From: Lenzites betulinus
Taxonomy: Eukaryota; Basidiomycota; Agaricomycetes; Polyporales; Polyporaceae
Assembly: GCA_022264855.1 (NCBI GenBank)
Contig: JABYQU010000022.1
Location: 124,001-188,000, forward strand
Reading direction: 5' to 3'
DNA: 64,000 bases
Positions 21,988 through 34,059 of the stretch are shown here, piece after piece. Within the stretch, counting starts at the first letter, position 1. Every line of letters begins with the position of its first letter. Below the pieces are notes generated by a model, which had not been told where the DNA came from, ran no database searches, and saw nothing but the letters and a program-made list of their open reading frames with translations. Position numbers and translations under genes: made by a program.

Positions 21988-24900
21988 ATGCCGCCAAAGA
22001 GCGAACGTTCATGCGCCTCTTTGGGTCCGGGTCTCTTCTCGGCGATTTCCCCCCTGGCGCCTCTCCTTGATCGCGCGTCATTCTCCTCAATCACAGCCTC
22101 GGCATCGGGTGCCACCATCACTGCAGACCTCGATTATGAACCCGTTCGCGAACTTTTGATTCCATCCTATGCCCGCGCACCGTTCCCGGTGGATGATCTC
22201 CTCGACTTGAACATGGGCAATTATCGCCGTTGGGAACGCCGTGTTCGTGCCACCCTCGTGATCAGTGGCAGCCTCCATCGATACCTGCTCCCGTCGTACA
22301 CCTACCCGGCCAATGCCCGTCCCGCGGATGTTCGCTGGTGGACTCTCAACGACGAGCATGTCACCGCCTTCCTCTGCATCCAGTGCACGGAGCATGAAGT
22401 CGATCAGATCGATATGCGCCTTGCTCGCGACTCTAGTGCTGCCGCTCTTTGGGCCTTCCTTGTCAAATGCCACTTGAACCGGGGTGCTCACGCTCAGGTG
22501 TTCCTTCTTCGCGACCTACTCAAGTTGTGTTTTGATCCGGAGCAGTCCCTCGCCACTCAAGGCAACCACGCGCTTCGCATCTGCACAGAAATCGTCTCCA
22601 TGGGAGTACTCGACGTCAAAACCTTTGGAAAACTCGCCATGTTGAACATGTTGTGCGAGCCATTGTGGCACCTTCAGAGTATGATCGCCGACGCCATCTC
22701 GCGCGGCACCGTCGAAAATCCATTCACCACCGCCGACGTCATCCAGTGTCTTGAAGTCGAATCTGCGTTCGTGGCCGAAGAACGATCGGAACACCTGAAA
22801 ACGGATGTCACCCTCTCTGCACAACCCATCACCCTTGCGGCACAAGGCGTTACCTCGGGCCGCGATATGATTTGTTCCAACTGCAAGCACAAGGGTCATC
22901 CTGTTGCCGAGTGCTTCCAGCCCGGCGGTGCGGCTGAAAACCATAAACAAGAGATCCTGGACAAGATCGCTTCTCGTCGCCGCGGGGGCGCGCCCCGGTC
23001 CGGTACCGCGTCCAAAACCATCTACGACAATCAGGGTCGTGCATACCATCTTGCTGAAGTGTCCGCTCCTGCCGCTAAAGCCGCCCCTGCCCCCGCTGCA
23101 CCTGTGGATACCGCCCACTCGGCCGTGTTAGACCCTGGGTATCAGCTGGCTACTGATTCTGTTGATGCCGCCTGGCTCGCCGCTCATGACTGTTCGTACT
23201 CCGCTATGTCTGCCCCCTTGGTCTCGTCTATCGACTGGGCTCATCAAGCCCTTGCCATGTCTGACTCGTCGTCACACGAGCCGTTCCTCTTTGATTCTGG
23301 CGCGACCACGCATCTCTCTCCTCTCCATGCGGATTTTGCTACATTCGAATCCATCAAACCTCGCGGCATCCGGGGCGTCAACAGGAGCGTCATCTACGCC
23401 ATCGGATCGGGTCGTATCAATCTTCGTGTCAGCCCTAACCAGTGCCTCACTCTCGAGAATGCACTCTTTGTCCCAGGCGCCGCTGTCCACCTCATTTCCG
23501 TACGCGCACTCTGTGATGGCCCGCAGGCCTACAGCGTCGATTTTTCTTCTGCTGCTGTCACTGTCCGACTCCCTTCTGGCGCCGTGTTCTTCACTGGACG
23601 CCGTGTTGGTCTCGGCCTCTTCGCGCTCGCTAGTTCCGCCGCCTCTGCCATCTCCGCTTTCATTGCCTCGTCGGTCCCCACCCTCGAGACATGGCACTGC
23701 CGCCTCGGTCACGCAAACTACTGCGCAACCCTTGCTGTGGCAGCGCGTGTCAAAGAATCCGGTACGCCCGTGAACACCTCTTCCGTCCCTCCCAAATGTG
23801 AATCCTGTATCCTTGGCAAACAGACCCGCACATCGGTTCCCAAGGTTTGGGAGGGGGTTTGGAGTAAAGAGCGTGGTGCAACCTTTTTCGTAGACGCAGC
23901 GGGTGACCAGTGTACTGTTTCCGCCAGCGGAAATGTCGCCCCTCTCGACATTATAGACGATTTCTCTTCGTATGGGTGGTCATTCCCAGTCCCCTCGCGC
24001 ACTCACTGCGCCCCTCGGCTGCGTACGTTCACCATTGCTCGACGCGCGGAAGGCTGCCCCGTACGCTGAATCGTCATGGACCGAGGAGAATGCCTGACGA
24101 ACGACATCAAGGCGGTCTGCGATGCACTTGGTGTTCTATGCGAAACAACTGTGTCGTACACATCCGTGCAAAACAGAAAGGTCGAACGATTACACCGTAC
24201 GTATATGGGCAAAGCTCGCGCTATGCGTCTTGCCGCAAAAGTGCCCGAGATCCGGTGGGATGAATTCTACACTACCGCATGCTACCTTACCAACCGCACC
24301 CCCACGTCTTCTCTTCCACTCGGCGTTACCCCATACGAAGCGTGGTTCGGATCCCCCCCCTCTCTGTCTCATCTCCGCGAGATCAGATGTCGCGCGTTTG
24401 TACTGATCAACATCCACAACCCGAAACTTCGCGCGTGTTCGTTTGAATGCGTTCTCGTCGGGTACGGTACTTCCTCGAAAACGTATTGCTGCTACCACCC
24501 CCCCACCCGCCGTGTCGTTGAATCATACCATGTGTCCTTTATCGAGCCACACAAATCTGTCCCCATCCCTTCCGTCGCTCCTACTCCCGTCGCGCCTCCC
24601 ACTTCTTCTTCTGTTCCCGAGTGGCGCAATGATCCATCTTTCGTTCCTTCTTTTCCTCACTCCTGTCCCCCCCCCTTCCTTGTCTATGCTCCCTCGCGTC
24701 CCTATCCCCGCGATGCCTCCCGCTGATGCGACCCCCTCATCACCACCCTCTGTCGCACCCTTAGATTCGCACAGTGTCCCCGCCACCATCTCAGCGTCTA
24801 TTGCCCCTGTTGTTGCCCACGACCTCGTGACTGCGCCAAAATGTGTTCGCCGCATCTCTCAACGCGCAGCTGAGTCCGCCGGATTACCATTCATATTGTC

Positions 24901-26622
24901 CGTCGAACGTGCTGTTGCTCAATGCCGCGAGAGCGCCGAACGATCTAAACTAGCCAAATCCCCAACTCTCCCTACCATGCTCGAGGACACCTACTCCGCC
25001 GTCGATGTCGCACTTATGGCCTCTATTCAACTTGATGGTGACTACACGGGCGACCCCGCGAACCTCCGCGAAGCGATGGCGAGTCCATACGCAAAACAGT
25101 GGACTGCCGCCATTCTTGACGAGTTCGGTTCCATTTGAGATATGCAAGTTTACGAGCTGATTCCTCGTTCTGCTGTCCCTTCTGGACGTAAAATCATGCA
25201 GGGCCGCCTACTCTTCAAACTCAAGCGCGACGAGAATGGCGATCCTGCCCGTTTTAAAGCACGTTGGGTCATTCACGGATTCCAGGCTGTCTTTGGTCAG
25301 GACTACAACCGTACCACGTCGCCCACTATGCGCATGAAATCGTTTCACATCCTCTTGCACCTTGCCGCGTCACTTGACTGGGAGCTCTTACAACTGGATG
25401 TCAAGACTACGTTCTTGTATGGTCTACTTCCCCCTGACGAGGTGTGCTTCATGGAGCAGCCGAAAGGTTTCGAAGAGTCCGGAAGGAAGACCACGTCTGG
25501 CACCTTCGGAAGGGGCTCTATGGCATGCCGCAAGGCGGGCAAACTTGGAATCACACTATGAACGAACACCTCACTAGTGTTGGATTCACTCGATTGGAGT
25601 GTGAGTACTGCCTATACTCCCGTACAAACACTGCCGGTACCGTCATCACCGGCATTCACGTCGATGACTTCCTTGCAATCACCAGCTCTCCCGCTGCCGG
25701 CGACCTCTTCAAAGCCGACATGCGCCATGCTTGGAACATCTCTGACCTCAGCAAAGCTCGTTTCTGCATCGGAATTTCCATTGCTCGTGATCGTCCATCT
25801 CGCTCCATCCGCATCTCCCAAATGGCCCTCATCGACCGCGTCATATCTCAGTTCAACCTCGCCGATTTGTTTCCCGTTACCACTCCGATGGTCTTCGGCG
25901 ACAAACTCTCACGCTCCCAGGCCGCTACCACTGAGGAGGAGAAGTCTATGGCCGCCGCTTGGCCTTACCGCGCCCTTGTGGGCAGTCTCATGTACATTGC
26001 AGTCGGCTCCCGCCTGGACATCTCCTTTGCTGTGCAGCAGCTTGCGCAATTCATGGAGAACTACGGTCATGCTCACTGGGAGGCGGCTAAACGTATTGTG
26101 CACTACTTGAAAGGGACTCGCGATCTCACGCTTACTCTTGGCGGCAACCGCCCCGCGTTCATACTGGGCTACACCGACTCAGACTGGGCTGGATGCATTG
26201 ATACACGTCGCTCTACTTCTGAATACTGTTTCTCGCTTGGGTCGGGCATGGTCTCTTGGTCCGCTCGGAAACAGCCTTCTCCATCGGACTCGTCGTGCGA
26301 AGCCGATTACGTCGCCGCGGCTGAGGCAGGAAAGGAATGTGTGTGGCTCTGCGCTGTCCTCACTGTTCTCGGATTCGAACCAGACTCTGGGTCCCCACTC
26401 CTCGTCGACAACCGCAGCACCATCACACTTTCTGGCAATCCCTCATTCCACTCGAGATCAAAACACATTGCGGTCAAACACCACATCCTGCGACACTACA
26501 CGAACACCAACCAGGTGTGCGTCCTGTGGATCCTGACCAAGGACAACATTGCCGATATATTTACAAAGGCCTTGCCGGGCCCGCAGTTCGTTACATTACA
26601 ATTTTATCACGGACTCAAGTGA
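21988..26622 (+). pseudogene. Copia Gag-Pol polyprotein, disabled
   Basis: Reading starts at the ATG at 21988. Features in order: Gag body; CCHC zinc knuckle at about residues 296-309 (CSNCKHKGHPVAEC); aspartic protease FDSGATTH at about 435; GAG-pre-integrase WHCRLGH at about 568 with the CESC zinc pair; integrase core with IDDFSSYGW and the distal VERLHR segment; reverse transcriptase with LQLDVKTTFLYG and the catalytic HVDD (usually YVDD); RNase H with GYTDSDWAG, EADYVA and HHILR. Damage: TGA at 24067-24069 within integrase; a frame change in the proline-rich linker between about 24540 and 24726, where a nine-C run at 24667-24675 is a likely site; TGA at 25136-25138 before the reverse transcriptase; a one-base deletion near 25481-25486. 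Both stops could arise from CGA by one CpG transition. Confidence 0.92.
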
Positions 26623-26701
26623 CTCTCGTTCGAGGAGGAGTCTGCTCTCGTTACATACACACTATACTTACATTCATCCGTTCATTATGCCTTACCACGT
26701 C

Positions 26702-26710
26702 GAGGAGGAG
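26702..26710 (+). other. Polypurine tract of the copia element
   Basis: gaggaggag abuts the 3' LTR directly and would prime plus-strand DNA synthesis. A second identical gaggaggag lies upstream at 26632-26640, so the tract appears duplicated. Confidence 0.7.
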
Positions 26711-26968
26711 TGTTCGTATTAGCGCTCCGCGGTACGGCTATTATGGACTCATGTGCCATTAGTGCCCATACATATACTTCCGAACTTATATTAGATTGTG
26801 CCTCAGTTGGTTATCCTGAACCTCTGAGGTACGCGACTCCCCCCCGTTCCCCCGATACAATGTGTAGACTGACAACCTGTACCTAGCTCCGGCTGACAGC
26901 GTACAGGTATATATCAGTTGGTTATCCTGAACCTCTGAGCTCCGGCTGACAGCGTACAGACTTTAACA
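26711..26968 (+). repeat. 3' LTR of the copia element
   Basis: 258 bp, pairing with 21512-21771. Begins TGTTCGTATT and ends CTTTAACA, followed by the target duplication TAAAC. Confidence 0.95.
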
Positions 26969-28908
26969 TAAACTGCTGGCAGATACTAGGCTCAAGGTCC
27001 ATGGTGTTTCATCAGTGACAGTTTGACCCTGCAGTCTGAGTGGCAGGACAATGATTGACCTTGACTATGCTATCCAGGATGTGTGTAACATCAGTGAGCT
27101 TATCGGTGGGCTGGCATGATAGATGGGGTGAGTGCATGGATGATGTGGGGATAGTAGACATGAACATGTACAAAGGCATCATCTGAGCCCAAGGAGCTGG
27201 CTGAGTCCAGCACCAGGACACCCCAAGCTGTTGTAGGGGTACAAGGCATGGCAGCAGCCTCAATGGTGTCGTCTTCATCCTGTAAATCTCCATACTTATT
27301 AAGACCACTGCTACTGTTGGCAGGGGCTGGTTTAGTGGCACTGTTGGTTGCCAGAATGTGATCAGGCTTTGGACCTTATTTAACAGTGCTGTGGATAGAG
27401 AGAGATTAACCTGGCTAGTTGTGAAGGGGCACAATGTTAGAGAGGTAGTACTTACCTTATAGTGCCATGTGAGCCTACTGTGGAGTGCACAGAGGAGGTA
27501 GGCATTACAGGGTTACAGGGTGCAGTGGAGGTTGTCAGCATGGCTGACACCTTGTAATGCGAAGCCTGAGGAACAGCAGTAGACTTGCCTGATTTCTTGG
27601 GCATAACCCACCTGGTGTGCAGACCTGGGGGTGCCACTGTTACCCTGAATTTCTTGTTTGACTGAGCAGGCTGCAACTCAGGGTTGCTCTACAGGGAACC
27701 AGAAAGATCAGACAACAGCTTCACCAGCTCCAAAAGTGCAAGCAACATGTCAACTGCAAACCCCGGACATTTCATTTATAGTTACATGCATCAGCACAGC
27801 AGGCCACCACCAGCACCCACAAGTGTGACTATATCAAATCCAACCCTATGAAAGATCGACTTGAAGCACAGACTATTGAGCTCTTTACACCTCAGTCAAC
27901 AGTGTCTGGTCAGAAGAATAAATAGAAGAGTCACTGGGAAAGCCTTAGCAGGAAAGGACAGAAGAGAAAACTTGAAGGGACACCCACTTCATGGCAGCAA
28001 GAGTTGCGACATTTTCCGCTTTTGAACACCTCCAGAACCCCCAAAAAGATTATAAGAGGTCCAGATAGTACCTGATAAAATTTACAATGTGTTACCTTGG
28101 GCGATACCACTGAAGGGGAAATTTTGGAGGCATTTAAACAGGCCAGAAACGAATATAATGTGGAGGAGGATGTTACGCTCTGTGCGCACCGTAGCCCTGA
28201 ACTCCAGCTTTCCCACACTCTGGACTTTGTACTCCGAGTTCCCGCGCATCCGGACCTCCAAACTCCAAGTTTCCCGCACTCTGAAACTCCGGAATTCCAG
28301 AATTTGGTGTGTACATTCCCTTATAATTGCGTCATTCTTGCACCACCTTGCTCTTTAACAATAAGCTCTATTGTCTTTGTCCTCAGAACTCTGGAACTCC
28401 GGAATCTCCAAACTCCAGATTTGATATTCCTTACATCCTTATTGTCTTCCTTAACAATAAGGTTCCCGCCCATAAATACATGCATGGAATACCTCAGTTA
28501 GGATATCTTGTTACCCATCCTGTTACCTCTCTTCCTTTGCTTCTCCCTTGTCAATCTATTCCTTTGGTCTAACTCTGTTGTGACCCCCAAACTCCAACCT
28601 TCCTGATCTGGTAACTCCGAGGCTCCGTGCTCTGGAACTCTGGATTTCAGACTTCATTTACTCTTGCTTGCTCGACAAGTCCCCTCGGACTTCGTCCCTT
28701 GTTGTCCTCTTCATCCTCCTCTCCTGAACTCAGTTTTGCACCAATTGTCTCGGAGTTTGTTGCACCTAGTCGGTGCAGAACTCCGGAATAGTCAGGCTCA
28801 AACTCCGGCCAATTCCAACTATTCGTTTCCTCAGAAATTAAGGACAACTGCGGGAGGTCTCAGAGTGTTGCTAATAGCTTTGCTGAAGTCCTTCCCTCCG
28901 TGCTGCAC

Positions 28909-28948
28909 CTCCGTCCAAACTCCATCCAAACTCCGTCCAAACTCCGGA
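28909..28948 (+). repeat. Short tandem repeat, 11-bp unit
   Basis: About three and a half copies of ctccrtccaaa in a row, set in a wider block (28180-29000) where aactccgga-like units recur at irregular spacing. Confidence 0.6.
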
Positions 28949-30001
28949 ACCCTCCGGACCCTGGAATTCCGAACTCCGGACCTACCGTGTGGCACACACT
29001 CTAACAGAGGACAACCAAACAAGAAGTCCATTAGAAGGCACTGGAAAATTCCAGAAAAGCCCTAAAAGTTCCCAGAGGCCTCTGCACACCAAAGGCACAC
29101 ATCAATAACATAGTTAGAATATTTGGATACACAGGAAAGCCTTAGAAGACTATACCTGATGGGGAAAAATCAGAACTTCACATCTCTCTGACATAATGAA
29201 TCATGGCTCAGAATATTCTAGACAAGTCTTGATTTATCCTAGAGCATCCCAGCATTATCCAGAGGAGGTTCAGAAATATTCTACTCATCTGGAGCAGGGC
29301 AGAAGTGGCCAGAAAATGCAAAGAAATCATCAGCTCATTTCATCAAGGGGATAGAAAATTAATATTAAGGAAAAACTCGAAAATTAACACTCACTTAGTA
29401 TAGGGAGGTTTGAAGAGAGGTTAGATGAGAGTAGAGAGGTGTAAGCAATAAGTGGATAAGTCTGAGGGGGGAAAGCCCTCAGGAGGCTCTTTGTATACAT
29501 GTGCAGAGGTCCCCCTGGGACCCAGGACATGTCCCCTGGTACTCCTATGAGTAAGCTATGAGTAAGCGCACATCATCATAATGATGCGAGTGCATGAGTC
29601 ATCCTCCAGGCCAGGCCCTGCCCTAGACCTCAGGTCCGGAAAATGAGTAGCCAATCAGATACTGTACTTTACCAACCAGTTCTAGAATAGTCCCTATCTA
29701 GGCACTTCCAGCAGTATCTAGAACATATATAAAAAAGCATAGCCCTAAACCTGTCTTAGACGTCATAACAGATTAGATCAGAGACACAATCAGGTGCGAA
29801 AATAAGCGCCCGTGTGCAGGAATCTGTGACAATTAATATAAAAATCCCCTGCTAAAAGCCTATAGCCCATCACCACCCACCAGTGAATGGCCATAAAAAT
29901 TATTACCTCAGCCATCACTCCATGCCCCTGGTCTGCATCCTTATCCCTCACCAGGTCATCCTGGCTGTTTTGGCTATATTTATGATTTTCACTGTGATGC
30001 A

Positions 30002-30865
30002 GTGCATGACAGTCACCTGCCTCAGGTTCCTACTCTGATTATTCTCTGGGACCTCACCTTTTTCATCCCTTACATCTGGGCCCCCTGGGATCCCACAGTT
30101 TATATTGAATTATTTCTCCTTTGTAATGCCAGATTCACTCAAGCCAGCCAGACCCAATCAGGCACTTGTGTCCTCCTCTTTGAAGAGTCTACCCCTTGCA
30201 TCAACCCTTTCAAGTCTGACTCTGATGGCCCTCCCCCTGCACCCTCACAGGCACCCATTGCCCAAGTGGCCTCCATTGCCACCATCCCTTCCATCATTTG
30301 GCTTCCCCCTTCCACACCCATCAGCTACCCTGCTCCTCTATCTGCCCTCCAGCCCGGCCTCAACTTCCTGCACCACCCAGAACCCGACTACGCAGGACAG
30401 CTCGCAGCCATCCTTAACCAGGTTGCAGCGCAGGCAGAGGAGGTGTTGTACCTGCCGACATCTATCCCATTCAAGCACCTATATATTGAGCACCTCACAG
30501 ACACCAAAGAACCTGACACTGAGGACCTTGGATACCCATATGATGAAAAAGCTGATGAGCTCCAGTCCCTCAGCTGTCACTTGAACCTGCTGTCCACACC
30601 ACCCAGTCTGTCACTCGTAGTATCTCCCCTCATCCTAGACCTGCTGTTCCTACACAATGACTCTGAGGCATCCTTGAATGACCTCCCCAGCCCACCCCCA
30701 TACAATCTCTGCCCACAACCAATAGGCCGGTCCCAGCTTGCACTCCTGCTGTCCACGCCCACATTGGTTAAGCGCCGCCACGCTGCCTGCCAAGCACACC
30801 ACCATCCATTGCCTGCATTACCCCACCATTTCCCCATCATCTGGACCTTGAACTCCACAACCTGA
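30002..30865 (+). other. Open frame of 287 codons without an ATG, probable relic
   Basis: The frame is open from 30002 to the stop at 30863-30865 but contains no Met codon. Translation is Pro/Ser/Leu-rich with acidic stretches (NPFKSDSDGPPPAPS, YPYDEKADELQS) and looks more protein-like than its surroundings, possibly a gag-like or host-derived fragment. I recognise no domain. Confidence 0.25.
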
Positions 30866-33800
30866 AGTTCTCAAATCTCACCAGTCTCCTCAATGTTCCC
30901 ATGCACCTGTGGAGTAGGCCTGAGCACCATTTCATCTGTATTGTGACCCGTTCACTTCATTACACAGCCACTGGAGGGCTCAGCCACGGCAAGTCTGTGT
31001 CAACTCTCAGCCTATGGAATTGTGATCTTGTAATGGACATGGACCCAGAATCCTTCTAATTAGTTGTATAGCTCTGCACCCCAAGTGCACACCTAAGTTC
31101 TCATACTGCTACCATCCTGTTGGCTTGATGCCCCCCTGCCTTAGTCCCTTCGGTCCATTTGTAGCACACCCTGGATGGCCAATTGTACCACCATGTCGCT
31201 GTTCCTCCCCCTGTACTACTATAGCCATAATTCTTAATTTCTTGATGAATGCCGCATGCAGCATGGATGACGGAGCCCAAGCAGCCAAGCATGGGCCAAG
31301 TGACCCAGGCCCAATCTGCACCCGAGATCCACTGCTCAGCCTACAGCATGCACAGACAAGTGAAGTTAGTATGGAGATGGTGACAGGACATACCTGGACC
31401 CTTCAGATGGAGACAGAGACATCAAAACATGAGAAACAAGGGAAAACAGGTCTAAAGCCGGACTGGTGAAGTTCAAGGAGAGGAGAGAGAGTAGCAAGAT
31501 CTTTAAATAAATGAGCTAGACAGCTATGAAGACCCTGAAACACATCTGCAAAGACAAAACATTAGCACATGGAGGTATCTACACATGCACGTATACCAGC
31601 ACCATGCCCAAGCTTGCTTACACATAAGGAGGAGGAGACAGGTGCAGACCACATGTAAACAACATGTGTGTGGGCTTCTTAAATATTTCCCAGCCATATG
31701 TGCATGCACCCAAACATGTGCGGGGTTCTTGAAGCACCTCGTGCTGCCTATGCACATGCTCCCACATGTAGTGAAGATGAAAAGTTAATACTTATCACGG
31801 AAATGCCTCACCACCATGCCTGCAATCCACGACTGCCTGCATGACCCTCCAAACTATGCCATCCACCTGCAATCTTGCTCCAAAGTGATCTGTAATTGTG
31901 CTTCTAGCTGCAGACAGGCACATTCAAGGTGTTGACAATGAGCAAAGCATGCAAGGGGGGGGCCGACCAGTGAGAACGACAGAGAAGGAGACAGGAAAAT
32001 AACCAAATACAAAGACCAAACACCATGAAGAACGACACTTGGACACAAGGTCCGGCAGTCGAGCATGAAAAGAGAATGACAAAGAGAGAGGAGGAGGACC
32101 ACAATACGCAAGGAGGATGAGGAGAGAGAATAAGAAAGCGATAAGCATGCAAAAGGGACCTACCGCAGCTTACTACAGCACAGGAGCCACATGGCTCGGA
32201 GACCTGCTACCAAACCTGGGTGCTTCTAGTCCACGTAATGTGTATGTGAGTTCCCAGAATAGCAAGGATTATGCAGTATTCCTGATTTGGCCCACTGCTT
32301 GAATTGGACACAACCAGGGCACTTACAGGCCACCTGCAACCCATGTCACAGCCACACATGGCCTAAAAATGGCAATATTATGTACACAGACACATAGATT
32401 AGCACTTAAATAGATTAGCACTTAATGGCCTATACTCCTAATGCCCCACACCAGCGTCAGCCTGCCCTACAGCCCACACAACTTGATTTGGATATCCTGA
32501 CCACAGAATGACTTCGAATGACCATGCACCATCACACATACAGCTCCACACCCAGTGACAGCCCAAGAAAAGGCTAGATAACTCCCTAAGTGCCCAAGAC
32601 ACCCCAAGAAGCCCCTAGAAGCCCCAAAAAAATCTAGAAACATTCAGGAAATACCAGATAATTGTAAAAATTACCAGAAAGTTATATAAAGGCCCTGCTT
32701 GACCCAGGGCAGCACAAGGACACCCCCACAGTATCAGGACTCCCTGACCACTGCTTATATCCCCACATACACCCTTTTGATACCCATTTATTGCAGTTGA
32801 CTGCTCTATATGAAGAACAAAGTGCTTGATAATACCTTACAAGAGCTTGAGAAGGAAGAGAAACAGAGGTGTAGAAAGGTGCATGGTTTGGGAAGATGAT
32901 GATGAAGGAGATGAGTACCCGCAAGAAAGTCATTTAGAGAATGATCAAGCATGCAAGGATGATCAAGCATGCACAGGACCAGGAAGCATGCCGTCTAATC
33001 TTTAGGGTTGCACTGTTATGGCGAGCATGACAGAGATGAGAATTAGGGACACAACCACTGGGCAATGTAGCACCACCAATAGGCACTCTCACATAGAGAG
33101 GCACAGGTTTAGATGAACTCCAGCATCTTACTGTCAAGTCGGGCTACTTAGGTGCCAGAAGGCCTCTAAGTACATGCCAAAATGCTGATGCTCCCCATTG
33201 GCATCTATATTGAAAATCTCCCACAGAGCAAGTTCATCATCCAGAGCTAGCATCCTCAATGACACTGATTGTGTCTGCCAATAGTCTGTTTGGAAGTTGA
33301 ACAGGGTGTTGAGGGTGGGGGAATACATCTAAGGGAATGCAATATCATTAGCTGCTTTCATGTCTGAAAAAAAAACAATTGCTTTGAAGCCCATTACGAT
33401 TGATGAGGAACGAAGAAATCGTTTCTTATGGGGCGACGTTTCAGCCAACTGATGAAACACAAATCGATGTACGTAGGAAAAAAAAATCAAATCCCGATAG
33501 CTTTGGATTAGATTTGGAATAGACGCCACATAGAACCTCTTCTAATAGATCTAGGGTTAGGGTCCCAACTCATTAGAAACTTTAGGGTTAGCGCTTAGTT
33601 CCCCTGTGATGCTGTGCTAGTGACTTTGTAGCCTCAGTGTAGTCTCAAGCTAAACCCTCCCAGTGGGCGCTTGTCTAACCCTAGCTCACACAGCACTTCA
33701 CTTTGGCAGCTACACCTCTGCTACATAGGCACATTGATCATTCTATACCACAACTACTAGTCATATTCCTTTATAACTCATTAATACCCATGTATAAGCC

Positions 33801-34059
33801 ACTTTAGTGTACTTACAGCACATACTCAGAGAACTTATTCTACTAATGTAGTGGCTTGAAAATGCATGCAGATGGTCAATAGAACTACAAGAAGAAGCAA
33901 CAGAAGGTCATACACCTCTCTGTAAAAGTGTCAGAAGAGATGTTTAACAAGCATGCAGGCTCTACTAGCATGTGGCTGTTTTACCACTGTCTTTAAGGCA
34001 AATGCATATGGAATGGCCAGTGTTTAGGGGAGTATATCAGATGCCTTTCTGACCACTAC

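Larger units (their letters stand above)
21512..26968 (+). mobile_element. Ty1/copia LTR retrotransposon, structurally complete, coding region broken
   Basis: A 5457-bp element bounded by direct LTRs that start TG and end CA, flanked by the 5-bp target duplication TAAAC at 21507-21511 and 26969-26973. Order is LTR, tRNA primer site, Gag with CCHC knuckle, protease, integrase, reverse transcriptase, RNase H, polypurine tract, LTR; integrase before reverse transcriptase defines the copia superfamily. The coding region carries two in-frame stops and two frame changes, so this copy is not autonomous. LTR identity is about 96 percent (10 substitutions plus a 2-bp length change in a C run), which implies an insertion that is old but not ancient. 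Substitutions are concentrated at CpG. Confidence 0.95.
26974..33384. other. Decayed repeat DNA without intact genes
   Basis: AT-rich on average, with stops in all frames. The minus strand between 27700 and 27000 keeps interrupted peptide pieces (for example KFRVTVAPPGLHTRWVMPKK) that look like an old coding relic of unknown family, perhaps the other side of the material split by the copia insertion. Positions 28180-29000 are unusually rich in CTCCGGAA-like units. Positions 29200-33300 show no recognisable feature apart from the open frame listed separately. Confidence 0.4.

Noticed and set aside
33550..33564. Telomere-like ttagggttaggg sequence, also at 48902-48914
   Set aside because: Only two units, and both lie at the same place in the two R1 copies, so they belong to the repeat rather than to a telomere or an interstitial array.
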